A stretch of 64,000 bases of DNA from DATJGR01 sp963735085 (GCA_963735085.1 CAVTJP010000005.1:2294001-2358000), one strand, 5' to 3'. Positions 25,262 to 34,798 are shown, counted from the first letter of the stretch. Made by a program: numbers and translations. Notes: generated by a model not told the origin, from the sequence alone.

Positions 25262-25690
25262 TTAAAACTTGCTGAAGATATGGGTTACGCCGACCAGTTC
25301 GAGAATCAGCAGCACGATGAATACGATTCCGAACAAGGCCAACACGTCACCGCCCGCCGGCATCGAACCGATGCGCTGATCGAGCGTCTGCAGTTCACCG
25401 TCAGTCAGCGCAGCCACGCGCGCTTGCGCGTCTTTGGGATCGACGCCCAGACCGATCATCTGTTTGCGCACGGCGTCCCGTGCGAAGAAGCCGTTGATCC
25501 GTTGGATGCGCGCATCGCGCCCCACGGATTGAACAGCCGATTGGCTGCCGGATTGGCTGATCGATTGACTGAAAGCCGGTGTGCCGATCACCGCCGCGTG
25601 AGCGGCCGGTATGCAGCCGAGGCCGACGAGATGCAGGCTCATCGTGACGACGAGCGCGTTGCGAAGCAGAAAGCCTTTGGGCGTGTTCAA
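25262..25690 (-). CDS. PA2779-family membrane protein
   Basis: 142 aa, starting at a TTG with a GGAGGG ribosome site six bases upstream; no ATG fits. The signal peptide is followed by a Ser/Gln-rich stretch (SQSISQSGSQSAVQS). Then comes the conserved helical block RDAVRKQMIGLGVDPKDAQA and TDGELQTLDQRI, ending in a transmembrane helix LFGIVFIVLLILELVG. This is the layout of PA2779-family proteins that accompany PA2778 peptidases. Whether it is the peptidase target or a partner is unknown. Confidence 0.82.
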   Translation of the reverse strand: MNTPKGFLLRNALVVTMSLHLVGLGCIPAAHAAVIGTPAFSQSISQSGSQSAVQSVGRDARIQRINGFFARDAVRKQMIGLGVDPKDAQARVAALTDGELQTLDQRIGSMPAGGDVLALFGIVFIVLLILELVGVTHIFSKF

Positions 25691-25834
25691 GTGGAACCCT
25701 CCATGATTGGCACGTCGATTGGCGCATCGGGAAGTGTAGAGAGGTGATTCAGCCAATTCCATAGAGTGCGTCGCTATCTTGATGCGCCGTCGCATTGCCC
25801 ACATAGTGCGTGCATCCATCACCGGGAGATCGAC

Positions 25835-26419
25835 ATGCGTGTGGCGCGAATTGGACTGTTTACGATCGTGGCGGCGATCGTTTCCGGATGCGGCATCAAC
25901 ACCATTCCGAGCTATGACGAACAGGTCAAGGCGGCGTGGGGCCAGGTCCAGAATCAATACCAGCGCCGTGCCGATCTGGTACCGAACCTGGTGGCCACGG
26001 TGAAGGGCTACGCGACGCACGAGCAGGACACGCTGCAAGCGGTCATCGAAGCGCGCGCGAAAGTATCGCAGATGAACGTGACGCCCGAAACGATGTCCGA
26101 CCCCAAAGCGTTCAAGGCATTCGAGCAGAACCAGGCAGCGCTGACCGGCGCGCTGTCCAGGCTAATGGTGGTGGTCGAACGCTATCCCGACCTGAAGGCG
26201 AACCAGAACTTTCTGCAGCTGCAATCGCAACTCGAAGGCACCGAGAATCGCATCAGTGTGGCGCGCCGGGACTACATCGCCGCGGTGCAGCGCTACAACA
26301 CCGAGATTCGCACGTTTCCCGGCCGCATCTGGCACGCATTGATGTATCGCGACATGAAGGTACGCGAGTCGTTCACAGCGTCGGAAGGTGCGGCCACCGC
26401 GCCGGTCGTCAAATTCTGA
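25835..26419 (+). CDS. lemA: LemA family protein
   Basis: 194 aa. The N-terminal signal sequence ends IVSGC, so it is likely a lipoprotein. The LemA core follows: YDEQVKAAWGQVQNQYQRRA, DLVPNLVATVKGYATHE and the long helix with RISVARRDYIAAVQRYN, then FPGRIWHALMYR. The role in proteobacteria is unclear, though lemA regularly precedes TPM-domain genes, as it does here. Its TGA overlaps the next ATG by one base. Confidence 0.93.
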   Translation: MRVARIGLFTIVAAIVSGCGINTIPSYDEQVKAAWGQVQNQYQRRADLVPNLVATVKGYATHEQDTLQAVIEARAKVSQMNVTPETMSDPKAFKAFEQNQAALTGALSRLMVVVERYPDLKANQNFLQLQSQLEGTENRISVARRDYIAAVQRYNTEIRTFPGRIWHALMYRDMKVRESFTASEGAATAPVVKF

Positions 26420-27165
26420 TGCGACGCGTGCCGATGCTTGCCGTGCTGCTGTTGGCGGCAGCATTCGCGCATGCGTTGACATTTCCGCCGCTGAGCGGCC
26501 GCGTGGTCGATGCTGCGGGCCTCCTCAGCGCGCAAACGCGTGCCGAACTGACGCGGCAACTCGCAGCGTATGACGCGGCAACCGGGCGGCAGATTGTCGT
26601 GGCGACGATACCGAGCCTCGACGGCACGCCGATCGAACAGTACGGCTATCAATTGGGCCGGCACTGGGGCATCGGCGGCAAGGCGCATGACACCGGCGTA
26701 TTGCTGATCGTCGCGAAGGCGGAGCACAAGGTTCGTATCGAGGTGGGCTATGGCCTCGAGGGGGATCTGACTGACGCGATGTCGTCGAACATCATCAACA
26801 CCCGCATCGTTCCCGAGTTTCGCAAAGGTGATTACGATGCTGGCGTTAGTGCCGGTGTCAGCGCCATCATCGACGTGTTGGGCGGGCAGAGCCGTGAAGG
26901 CAATGCGCAACCGGCAAAGAACCGAGTCAAGGGACTGCACGTCAGCATATTCTGGCTGATCGTGTTGTTCATCGTCATCAGTGGATTCGGCGGTCGCCGC
27001 GGCGGTGGCGGTGGATTGGGCCGCGCAATACTGTGGGGTAGCGTGCTCAATGGCATGGGCGGCGGGCGCGGCGGTGGCTTTGGTGGTGGCGGTTTCGGCG
27101 GTGGTGGCGGATTCAGTGGTGGCGGCGGCAGCTTCGGCGGCGGCGGTGCGTCGGGCAGTTGGTAA
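26419..27165 (+). CDS. TPM domain protein, YgcG-like, Gly-rich tail
   Basis: 248 aa: signal peptide (about 1-20), TPM domain (about 28-150; RVVDAAGLLSAQTRAELT, DTGVLLIVAKAEHKVRIEVG), one membrane helix (about 175-193), and a tail of Gly/Phe repeats running to the end. YgcG-type proteins are membrane-anchored with the TPM domain outside the cytoplasm. They are seen with LemA across bacteria, and the molecular function is not settled. It is second in the lemA operon. Confidence 0.9.
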   Translation: MRRVPMLAVLLLAAAFAHALTFPPLSGRVVDAAGLLSAQTRAELTRQLAAYDAATGRQIVVATIPSLDGTPIEQYGYQLGRHWGIGGKAHDTGVLLIVAKAEHKVRIEVGYGLEGDLTDAMSSNIINTRIVPEFRKGDYDAGVSAGVSAIIDVLGGQSREGNAQPAKNRVKGLHVSIFWLIVLFIVISGFGGRRGGGGGLGRAILWGSVLNGMGGGRGGGFGGGGFGGGGGFSGGGGSFGGGGASGSW

Positions 27166-27172
27166 CGCGACG

Positions 27173-27793
27173 ATGAGTCTGTTTGTCGAACATGAGCGTT
27201 CCGAGATTGCCGATGCGATCAGCGAAGTCGAGCTGCGCACCAACGCGGAACTGGTGGCGGTACTCGCGGCGCGCAGCGACGACTATGTTCACCTGGCGAT
27301 GGCGTGCGCAGCGGTAGGCGCGCTGCTGTTGAGCGCGCCGTTGTTGTTCCTGCATCCGAGTGCGTTGCTCTTCGTTGCATTTCAACTGGTGCTGTTCTGC
27401 GTACTGGTGCTGCTGGTCCGCATTCCAGCGCTGGCGCAACGCATCATTCCGAAACGGCTCGGACACTGGCGCGCAGCGAACATGGCGCGCCGGCAGTTTC
27501 TGGACAACGGTTTGCACCACACCAGCGGTGAAACGGGGCTGCTGATATTTGTCTCCGAAGCCGAGCACTATGTCGAAATTCTCGTCGATCGCGGCGTCAG
27601 TGCACACGTTGACGACGGCCGCTGGCAGGCCATCGTCGACCGTTTCATTGCCAACGTGCGGCGCAAGCGCGTGACCTCCGGGTTCGTGCAGGCGATCGGT
27701 GAATGCGGTGACATTCTGGCCGAAGCCGTGCCGAAAACCGCCGACAACCAGAACGAGCTTCCGAATCGGCTGATTCTGGTCGGATACGACTGA
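27173..27793 (+). CDS. Second TPM domain protein
   Basis: 206 aa without a signal peptide. A short N-terminal segment (SEVELRTNAELVAVLAARSDD) is followed by two adjacent membrane helices (about 41-85) and a TPM-type C-terminal domain (ETGLLIFVSEAEHYVEILVD). This is the usual companion of LemA and YgcG. ATG 27173 lies seven bases after the previous stop. The role presumably matches its operon partners in the envelope. Confidence 0.88.
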   Translation: MSLFVEHERSEIADAISEVELRTNAELVAVLAARSDDYVHLAMACAAVGALLLSAPLLFLHPSALLFVAFQLVLFCVLVLLVRIPALAQRIIPKRLGHWRAANMARRQFLDNGLHHTSGETGLLIFVSEAEHYVEILVDRGVSAHVDDGRWQAIVDRFIANVRRKRVTSGFVQAIGECGDILAEAVPKTADNQNELPNRLILVGYD

Positions 27794-27799
27794 AGCGCG

Positions 27800-28183
27800 A
27801 TGATCGAAACCCACTCGAAAGCGGTCGGCTACATTCTGTGGATCTTCGGGTTCATGGGCGCGCATCGTTTCTACTACGGGCGTCCGGTGAGTGGAACGAT
27901 CTACTTCTTCACATTCGGCCTGCTGCTGATCGGCTGGATCATCGACCTGCTGCTGATTCCGCAGATGAACGATGAGGCCGACCGGCGTTACTTTTCCGGC
28001 GACGTCAGCTACACGGTGGCGTGGGTGTTCTTGACGTTTCTGGGCGTGTTCGGCGTGCATCGGTTCTACATGGGCAAGTGGTTTACCGGTCTGCTTTATC
28101 TGCTCACGGGCGGCCTGCTATTGATCGGTGTGCTCTATGACTACTGGACGCTGAATGAACAGATCAGCGAACTCAACGCGTGA
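27800..28183 (+). CDS. TM2 domain membrane protein
   Basis: 127 aa with two TM2 repeats, each a helix pair with the signature GAHRFYYG (about 19-26) and GVHRFYMGKW (about 85-94). TM2 proteins are small integral membrane proteins of unknown function. It starts six bases after the TPM gene and closes the lemA operon. Confidence 0.87.
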   Translation: MIETHSKAVGYILWIFGFMGAHRFYYGRPVSGTIYFFTFGLLLIGWIIDLLLIPQMNDEADRRYFSGDVSYTVAWVFLTFLGVFGVHRFYMGKWFTGLLYLLTGGLLLIGVLYDYWTLNEQISELNA

Positions 28184-28217
28184 CCGGACAGCAATTTCAG
28201 CAATTCAGGAACGATAG

Positions 28218-28976
28218 ATGAACCGAATTCTCGACCTTCCGGGTGCCGTCAATCTGCGCGACTTCGGCGGCTACGACACGGTGGACGGAAGACGTGTTCG
28301 ATCGGGCGCGCTGTTTCGCTCGGGCATCCTGTCGACATTGACACAAGACGGCCGCAATGCCGTGCTTAATCTGCGCATTGGCGTGATCTGCGATCTGCGC
28401 CGTGAGGAGGAACGCGAACTCGAGCCGACGCCATTTCCGCCGCACGATCCGCGCCAGGTGCATGTGCCGATCGATCCCGACAGCGGCGTGAAGCTGCGTG
28501 CGGCGATGGAGTTCGCCGGGCTCGATCTGGCCGGGCGCGTGCATTACATGACAGAGATCAATCGCGAACTGGCACGCGTGCACAATGCCGAGTACCGGCG
28601 TGTATTCGATGCACTATGGGCGGCGGGAGACAAAGGCTTTCTGATTCATTGCGCCGCCGGCAAGGACCGCACGGGGTTCGGCGTAGCCGCGATTCAGCTT
28701 GCGCTCGGTGTGCCGCGCGAAACGGTGATTGAAGACTATCTGCTGACCAACGAAGCGATGGACTTCGAACGTTTCATCGTGCCGCGTCTTCATGGGCACT
28801 ATGGTGATGTCGATGTCGAGACGGCGAAAGCGCTGTCCGGCGTGCGCGAAGAATACATCGGCGCGGCACTCGACGAGGTCGATACGCGCTACGGCTCGTT
28901 CGATGGGTATCTCGAACGTGCGCTTGGCGTCGATGCGCAGCGGCGCGCGGCATTGCGCGATCGTTATCTGGAATGA
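28218..28976 (+). CDS. Tyrosine-protein phosphatase (MptpB/LipA-like)
   Basis: 252 aa. The P-loop HCAAGKDRTG at 144-153 contains nucleophile Cys145 and the Lys-Asp pair characteristic of the MptpB/DSP-like group that also shows lipid phosphatase activity. The N-terminal VNLRDFGGYDTVDGRRVRSG block is the family hallmark. The protein is cytoplasmic by sequence. The substrate could be a phosphotyrosine protein or a phosphoinositide-like molecule. Confidence 0.9.
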   Translation: MNRILDLPGAVNLRDFGGYDTVDGRRVRSGALFRSGILSTLTQDGRNAVLNLRIGVICDLRREEERELEPTPFPPHDPRQVHVPIDPDSGVKLRAAMEFAGLDLAGRVHYMTEINRELARVHNAEYRRVFDALWAAGDKGFLIHCAAGKDRTGFGVAAIQLALGVPRETVIEDYLLTNEAMDFERFIVPRLHGHYGDVDVETAKALSGVREEYIGAALDEVDTRYGSFDGYLERALGVDAQRRAALRDRYLE

Positions 28977-29056
28977 CGCCGTTTCCGGAATGATGCCCTT
29001 CTGAAGTGATGCCTCTGAAACAATGCGGAGGCGCTTGCGAATCGCGAGGTGGCTCG

Positions 29057-30355
29057 ATGGCAGATAAAGGCGCCGGCTTCGACACGCTTTCGCTGCATGC
29101 CGGGCAGCGCCCGGATCCGGCCACAGGGGCACGCGCCACGCCGATCTATCAATCGGCTGCGTTCGTCTTTCCGGATACCGAATACGCTGCGGGGCTTTTC
29201 AACCTCGAACGCGCCGGACATGTGTATTCGCGGTTGTCCAATCCAACGAATGCGGTGCTCGAGGAGCGCGTCGCCGCACTGGAAGGCGGTGTCGGTGCGA
29301 TTGCCACTGCGAGCGGGCAGGCGGCGATGCATCTCGCGGCGGCGACGTTGTGCAGTGCCGGTGATCACATCGTCGCGTCGCGCTCGATCTATGGCGGCAC
29401 CCACAATCTGCTCGCTTACACGCTGCCGCGCTTCGGCATTACAACAACGTTCGTCGATCCGCGCGATCCCGCAGCATTTGCCAACGCGATCCGGGCCGAG
29501 ACGCGCCTCGTATTCGGCGAGACGCTGGGCAACCCGGGACTGGAAGTGCTGAACGTTCCCGTTGTGGCGCGCATCGCGCACGATGCCGGCTTGCCGCTGT
29601 TGATCGATTCGACGTTCACGACGCCGTATCTGATGCGGCCGTTCGAATGGGGTGCGGATCTCGTGCTGCACAGCGCGACGAAATTTCTGTCGGGCCACGG
29701 CGTCGTCATCGGTGGTGTGCTGGTCGACGGGGGCGCGTTCGATTGGGAAGCGTCGGGCAAGTTCGCGACATTGACACAACCCTACGCCGGTTTTCACGGT
29801 CTGGTTTTCGCGGAGGAATTCGGTCCACAGGCATTCATCACGCGCGCCCGCAAAGAAGGGCTGCGCGATTTCGGTGCGTGCATGGCGCCGACGACGGCGT
29901 TTCAAATCCTGCAGGGCCTCGAGACGCTGTCGCTGCGCATGGACCGGCATGTTGCGAACGCGCACCGAATCGCGGCGTTCCTCGCCGAACACGCCGCGGT
30001 GCGAAGTGTCAGTCATCCTGATCTGCCGGGCCATCCGGATCACGAACTCGCACGACAATTGATGCCGCGCGGTGCAGGCGCGGTGTTGTCGTTCGACATC
30101 AACGGCGGCCGCGCGGCGGGTCGCGTGTTCATCGAGAGCCTGGCAATTTTTTCGCACGTCGCAAACGTTGGCGATGCCAAGTCGCTGGTCATTCATCCGG
30201 CCAGCACCACGCACCACCGTATGGACACCGATGCGTTGCGTGCGGCCGGTATCGGCGAAGGCCTGGTGCGACTGTCGGTTGGGCTGGAGGATGTCGACGA
30301 TCTGATCGATGATCTGGGCCGCGCGCTACACCGTGCCCAGCGCTCGGTGAGTTGA
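29057..30355 (+). CDS. metY: O-acetylhomoserine sulfhydrylase (aminocarboxypropyltransferase)
   Basis: Forms homocysteine (or methionine with methanethiol) from O-acetylhomoserine; PLP enzyme of 432 aa. The PLP lysine is in HSATKFLSGHG near residue 208. Family blocks include LSLHAGQRPD, PIYQSAAFVF and YSRLSNPTN. The size and the insertion around ATLTQPYAGFHGLVFAEEFG favour the MetY group over cystathionine gamma-synthase. ATG 29057 has GAGGTGG just upstream. The next gene begins immediately after the stop (GTG 30356). Confidence 0.92.
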   Translation: MADKGAGFDTLSLHAGQRPDPATGARATPIYQSAAFVFPDTEYAAGLFNLERAGHVYSRLSNPTNAVLEERVAALEGGVGAIATASGQAAMHLAAATLCSAGDHIVASRSIYGGTHNLLAYTLPRFGITTTFVDPRDPAAFANAIRAETRLVFGETLGNPGLEVLNVPVVARIAHDAGLPLLIDSTFTTPYLMRPFEWGADLVLHSATKFLSGHGVVIGGVLVDGGAFDWEASGKFATLTQPYAGFHGLVFAEEFGPQAFITRARKEGLRDFGACMAPTTAFQILQGLETLSLRMDRHVANAHRIAAFLAEHAAVRSVSHPDLPGHPDHELARQLMPRGAGAVLSFDINGGRAAGRVFIESLAIFSHVANVGDAKSLVIHPASTTHHRMDTDALRAAGIGEGLVRLSVGLEDVDDLIDDLGRALHRAQRSVS

Positions 30356-31147
30356 GTGCGCGTCGATCTCGACGGACGCATGGTGTTCATCGGAACCGGC
30401 AGCGGACAACCGCGCTCGGACGCGGCGCCCATCGTCTTTCTGCACGGCGCCGCGCACGATCACACCGTCTGGGTCATGCCGGCACGTTACTTTGCGCGTC
30501 ACGGCCGGCGTGTGCTGGCGCCGGATTTGCCCGGACATGGACGGTCCGACGGCCCTGCGCTGACGCGCGTCGAAGCGATGGCGGATTGGCTCGCGCATCT
30601 GCTCGATGCCGTACACGTGGCCAGCGCCACGGTCGTGGGTCATAGCATGGGTGCGTTGATTGCGCAGGCGCTCGCAACCCGTCACCCGTCGCGGGTGACG
30701 GCGCTGGCGCTGCTCGGCGTCTCGGCGCCGATGCCGGTTACCGAACGATTGCTCGGCGCCGCGCTCGCCAACGACTCGTCGGCGACCGAGATGGCCAATG
30801 GTTGGAGTCACAGCCCGCGAGCCCGGCTGGGCGGCAACCCGAATCCCGGCGTGTGGATGCTGGGTGGTGGCGCGCGCCTGATCGAACGAACCGCGCGCGG
30901 CGTTCATTACGCCGACCTGGCGGCGTGCAACGCCTACGTCTCGGATCCGGCAGCCATCAAAGTGCCAACGTTGGTGATCGTCGGCGAAGCTGATCAGATG
31001 ACGCCCGCGCGCAGCGGTCGCGCGTTCGCGGCGCAGATTCCGAACGCGCGTCTCGTTACGCTGCCCGGCTGCGGCCATGCGATGTTGTCAGAGCAACCGA
31101 ATCAGGTGCTGGATGCGTTGATCGGTGGGGTCGGTACCGGGATATGA
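30356..31147 (+). CDS. Alpha/beta hydrolase
   Basis: 263 aa with oxyanion loop HGAAHDHTVW, elbow GHSMGA (Ser97), acid in GEADQMTPA and catalytic His in GCGHAMLSEQP. It is a generic esterase, lactonase or meta-cleavage-product hydrolase type; the substrate cannot be read. GTG 30356 directly abuts the metY stop, and its TGA overlaps the next ATG, so metY-hydrolase-membrane protein form one transcript. Confidence 0.85.
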   Translation: MRVDLDGRMVFIGTGSGQPRSDAAPIVFLHGAAHDHTVWVMPARYFARHGRRVLAPDLPGHGRSDGPALTRVEAMADWLAHLLDAVHVASATVVGHSMGALIAQALATRHPSRVTALALLGVSAPMPVTERLLGAALANDSSATEMANGWSHSPRARLGGNPNPGVWMLGGGARLIERTARGVHYADLAACNAYVSDPAAIKVPTLVIVGEADQMTPARSGRAFAAQIPNARLVTLPGCGHAMLSEQPNQVLDALIGGVGTGI

Positions 31148-32139
31148 GCGTCATGCGTCGGCTTTGGATCCTGCGGCTGGTGCCGAATGTGCGCTTTGGC
31201 CGTCTGCTGACCGCTGCTGTGGTATTGGTGGTTCTGCTGGGCATCTATGCTGCGGTCGGGATTTTCGGTCATACCTCACCGCGCAATACTCCGGCGAATG
31301 TCCCAGTGTTCTTCGCGGTGATCATTGCCTATGCGATAGCCGCATTTCACTACACGGTTGCCCGCTCCGAGGATGCCTTCGACGATCTCGTGCCGCACCT
31401 GGAAGCATCCGATTTGGAGATCGATCGCTGGCGGCGCGCGATCTCGGAACGATCGGTCCGCGCGCAGGTGATCATTCTCGTCGTCGGTATCGTCGCCGGT
31501 CTCGCGCACAACATTGCGCTGACGCGGACTGGGAACCTGGTTCGAGTCTTTGCGGAGAATCGAATCGACGGGGCAGTGGCGTGGGGCACGCTGCTGGTTT
31601 GGATCGTGATGATGACGGTGATGGCCGGCGAGTTTCAGATTGCGTTGCTGTTTTCGCGGCTCGGTCGGCGAACCCGGGTCGATCTGTTACAACCGCGCGC
31701 GATCACGCCGTTTGCGCGGGTCGCGGTGATCCTGACGTTGGCCATCATCGGCGCGCAGGCGGCATTTCCGATTCTGTGGTTGAACACCAACCTGGCTGCA
31801 ATTGCGTCGGTTCCGGGGCTCTTTGCAACGACGATTCCGTTGCTGTTCTTATTCGCATTGCCGTTGTTGCCGATTCATCGCGCCATCGCGGCGGCCAAAG
31901 TCGCCGAAATCGAACGACTCGATGGCGAACTCGAGGCACTGACCAGGGCCAAGCAAAAGGACCCGCAGCTCATCGCTCACCTCGTGCCACTGCTGACCTA
32001 TCGGCGCGAGATCGAGTCGGTAAGCGAGTGGCCGTTCGATACCGGCGTGGCGAGCCGGCTCGCCATTTATCTGGTGATTCCGCCGATCACATGGATCGGA
32101 TCCGCCGTGATCCAGCACTTCGTCGACAGTGCGCTGTAG
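31144..32139 (+). CDS. Multispanning membrane protein of unknown function
   Basis: 331 aa. Predicted helices lie near 21-43, 55-73, 105-127, 142-165, 188-207 and 215-238. A charged helical C-terminal part (KVAEIERLDGELEALTRAKQ) and a last hydrophobic segment near 308-325 follow. I do not recognise the family. It is translationally coupled to the hydrolase (ATGA overlap). No catalytic or transport motif stands out. Confidence 0.7.
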   Translation: MSVMRRLWILRLVPNVRFGRLLTAAVVLVVLLGIYAAVGIFGHTSPRNTPANVPVFFAVIIAYAIAAFHYTVARSEDAFDDLVPHLEASDLEIDRWRRAISERSVRAQVIILVVGIVAGLAHNIALTRTGNLVRVFAENRIDGAVAWGTLLVWIVMMTVMAGEFQIALLFSRLGRRTRVDLLQPRAITPFARVAVILTLAIIGAQAAFPILWLNTNLAAIASVPGLFATTIPLLFLFALPLLPIHRAIAAAKVAEIERLDGELEALTRAKQKDPQLIAHLVPLLTYRREIESVSEWPFDTGVASRLAIYLVIPPITWIGSAVIQHFVDSAL

Positions 32140-32166
32140 CGCCAGCGTGGACTGAGCACAATTCGT

Positions 32167-32985
32167 CTATTGGCTCATGTACCAGCCGCCGTTCGGCGAG
32201 ATCACCTGGCCGGTCATGAACTTCGCTTCCTCGCTGGCGAGATAGACCGCTGCCCACGCGATGTCGTCCGGTTCACCAATGCGACCCTGCGGTGTCTGCG
32301 CCGCCAGCATCGGGTGCATCGCTTCGAATGGTGAAGTCATATCCGTCAGAATCCAGCCGGGCGCAATCGCGTTCACACGAATGTTGCGATCGGCGACCTC
32401 GTGCGCCAACGAGCGCGTAAAGCCGAGGATCGCCGCTTTCGCGGTGCAGTACGCGGTGCCGCCGCCACGGCCGAACGTACCCATGATGCTACCCATGTTG
32501 ATGATTGCGCCGGCGCGTTGCGCGGTCATCGTTTTGAGCGCCTCTCGGCAGCAGAAGAACGTGCCGTCGACATGCACACCGAGCATTCGGTGCCATTCCT
32601 CGTCGGTGGTCTCAATCGTCGCATTGTTCGGTTCGACCGGCTCGCCGCGCGCCGCCGCTTCGGCGCGCTGAACCATCTCGGCGATGCGCTGGTTGTTGTC
32701 GTTGCGCCCTTCGAGGCCACTGATGCCGGCGTTGTTGACGAGGATGTCGATTCGTTCGGTTGTTTTGGCGATATCGGCGAACATCCGCGCGACATCCTTC
32801 GAGTCGGCGACGTTGGCGGCAAAGCCGGTGCCGTTCAATGACTTGGCCGTCGCGCGCGCCGCATCGAGATTGAGATCGTTGATGATGATTGAGGCGCCTT
32901 CCTCGGCGAAGCGTGTCGCGATGGCGGCGCCGAGCCCGCGTGCGGCGCCGGTGATCAGCGCGGTCTTGCCTTTCAGTCTGTTCAT
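32167..32985 (-). CDS. SDR family oxidoreductase
   Basis: 272-aa classical short-chain dehydrogenase: cofactor loop TGAARGLG (15-22), NNAG near 88, and catalytic Ser in NMGSIMG with YCTAK. An acidic residue after beta-2 (INDLNLD) suggests NAD(H). It has an unusual insert after NNAGISG (about 92-125, charged) compared with minimal SDRs. Start ATG 32985 is 10 bases from the end of the next SDR gene, so both belong to one minus-strand transcript. Likely acts on a hydroxy or keto catabolic intermediate. Confidence 0.88.
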   Translation of the reverse strand: MNRLKGKTALITGAARGLGAAIATRFAEEGASIIINDLNLDAARATAKSLNGTGFAANVADSKDVARMFADIAKTTERIDILVNNAGISGLEGRNDNNQRIAEMVQRAEAAARGEPVEPNNATIETTDEEWHRMLGVHVDGTFFCCREALKTMTAQRAGAIINMGSIMGTFGRGGGTAYCTAKAAILGFTRSLAHEVADRNIRVNAIAPGWILTDMTSPFEAMHPMLAAQTPQGRIGEPDDIAWAAVYLASEEAKFMTGQVISPNGGWYMSQ

Positions 32986-32995
32986 GCGAGCGCCC

Positions 32996-33865
32996 TCAAA
33001 CGTTGTGATCGTTGCGGTATTGCGACCAGCGCGCAAACGACTCATTGATCGCTGCGCTGCGTGCATCGACCATCATCTTCAGTTCCGGATGGCTGAAGAT
33101 GTACGCGTCATCCGCTTGAATGGCCGCCAGCACCATGTCGCCGACGACGGCCGGGTCGAGCGCGTTGGCGATGATTTCAGCCATGCGTGCGGCTTGGTCG
33201 GCATCGGGTCCGTCACCGGCCAGCAACATGGAGGCGGTGTCGACCTCTCCCTGCAAAACCTCTGGCCGATTGCGCCCGGAGTTGAAAATACCCGTCGTGA
33301 CGACGCCCGGACACAGCACCGACACGCCGATGTTGTGCGGCGCAAGATCCGCGCGCATCACTTCCGACAGACCGACCACGGCATACTTCGTGGTGGTGTA
33401 GACGCCCAGGCCGGGAACGGCCATCTGCCCGGCCATCGAGGCAGTGTTGACGATATGACCGCCCTCACCGTGCGACTTGATGCGTTCGACGAATGTCTGC
33501 ACGCCGTTGACGACGCCAGCGAGGTTGACGCCCATCACCCAGTCCCAGTCCTTGTAGTTCATCGCATCCAGCGGTCCGCTGACCGCGACGCCGGCATTGT
33601 TGCAGAGCACGTGCACCTTGCCGAACGCTGCCTCGGTTTCGGCGGCGGCACGCTCCATCGCGTCGCGATCCGTCACGTCGACTTTCAGCGTGATCACTTC
33701 GGCATTGGTCTTGGCGAATTCCGCTTTCACGCGATCGAGCGCGTCCTGCTCGATGTCGGCGATCGCAACCTTCATGCCCGCCGCTGAAAACGAACGTGCC
33801 ATTGCCAGGCCCATGCCGCTGGCGCCACCGGTGATGAATGCCACTTTGCCCGTGACGTCTTTCAT
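32996..33865 (-). CDS. SDR family oxidoreductase
   Basis: 289-aa classical SDR: TGGASGMG loop (13-20), acidic Asp-Ile after beta-2 (AIADIEQD), NNAG, catalytic Ser in NTASMAG and YTTTK. The C-terminus is longer than average and includes DDAYIFSHPELKMMVDAR, seen in SDRs of steroid or xenobiotic degraders. First gene of the two-SDR minus-strand unit. The substrate is unknown. Confidence 0.88.
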   Translation of the reverse strand: MKDVTGKVAFITGGASGMGLAMARSFSAAGMKVAIADIEQDALDRVKAEFAKTNAEVITLKVDVTDRDAMERAAAETEAAFGKVHVLCNNAGVAVSGPLDAMNYKDWDWVMGVNLAGVVNGVQTFVERIKSHGEGGHIVNTASMAGQMAVPGLGVYTTTKYAVVGLSEVMRADLAPHNIGVSVLCPGVVTTGIFNSGRNRPEVLQGEVDTASMLLAGDGPDADQAARMAEIIANALDPAVVGDMVLAAIQADDAYIFSHPELKMMVDARSAAINESFARWSQYRNDHNV

Positions 33866-33973
33866 ATGCTCTGCCCCATGCTTGTGAACATCCCCTCGAT
33901 CAAATCGCTGGAAATTCTAACCGGTATGCTCACAATGAGCGACTGATCGCGATCCACGCAGCGGGGTGGGGAT

Positions 33974-34651
33974 ATGGCCGAGTTGCTGTTGGCCGGTGTC
34001 GTGTTTGTCATCGCCCATCTGGGCATCAGCAGCACACCGCTGCGCGGCGGGTTGGTGACAGCGATCGGAGACCGCGCCTATCTTGGCGTGTATTCGCTGA
34101 TCGCCGCCGCAACGCTTACCTGGCTGATCATCGCTTACAACCGAGCGTCGCACGTCGAATTCCTGTGGCTGTCGACGCCGGTGTTGCGCGCGATCCCGTT
34201 CATCGTGATGCCAATCGCCTTTACGCTGCTGTTGGGAGGATTCATGGCACGTAATCCGACGGCGGTGGGTCAGGAAGCGCAGATTGCGTCGGTCGGACAG
34301 GGCAGCGGTGTGGTGCGCATTACGCGGCATCCGTTTCAGTGGGCCGTCGTATTGTGGGCCGTCGCGCACATCCTCGCCAACGGCGATGTTGCGTCGCTGC
34401 TGTTGTTCGGCAGCCTCGGCACACTATCGCTCGCCGGCGGCTATCTGATCGATTTGAAGAAATCGCGCGCGATGGGCGCCGACTGGAACGCGTTTGCGCA
34501 GTCGACATCGAACGTGCCTTTCGCGGCGATCGTTCAATCGCGCAATCGCTTGGTGATGCGCGAACTGGCGGCGCCGTTGCTGGCAGGTCTCGCTGCGTAT
34601 GCGCTGGTGATGTGGGGCCACGAGTACGTATCGGGTGTCGCGCTGATCTGA
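33974..34651 (+). CDS. NnrU family protein
   Basis: 225 aa with six or more hydrophobic helices. The block RITRHPFQWAVVLWAVAHIL is the phospholipid or isoprenylcysteine-methyltransferase-like motif of the NnrU family, first linked to nitric oxide/nitrite metabolism in denitrifiers. No denitrification gene is nearby, so the role here is open. The long inverted-repeat region starts after its stop. Confidence 0.85.
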   Translation: MAELLLAGVVFVIAHLGISSTPLRGGLVTAIGDRAYLGVYSLIAAATLTWLIIAYNRASHVEFLWLSTPVLRAIPFIVMPIAFTLLLGGFMARNPTAVGQEAQIASVGQGSGVVRITRHPFQWAVVLWAVAHILANGDVASLLLFGSLGTLSLAGGYLIDLKKSRAMGADWNAFAQSTSNVPFAAIVQSRNRLVMRELAAPLLAGLAAYALVMWGHEYVSGVALI

Positions 34652-34677
34652 ATGTTGGTTGGGGCGCTACGGTTCAC

Positions 34678-34765
34678 GGTGGAGGCGGATGTTTGTTGTT
34701 CCGGACGCGCCATGAACCCATCCCTGGCGCAACAGGGTCCGGCACAACAAACATCCACCTCCACC
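34678..34765. repeat. Inverted repeat 1 of three, 29-bp arms
   Basis: Arms at 34678-34706 and 34737-34765 match at 27 of 29 positions. The loop contains its own small hairpin, GCGCCA (34707-34712) and TGGCGC (34725-34730), around the sequence tgaacccatccc. It lies in the gap between the convergent NnrU and hydrolase genes. RNA from either strand would fold strongly. Confidence 0.9.
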
Positions 34766-34798
34766 TGCGTGGCGTATCCAGCGGTGATAGGCAGGAAA

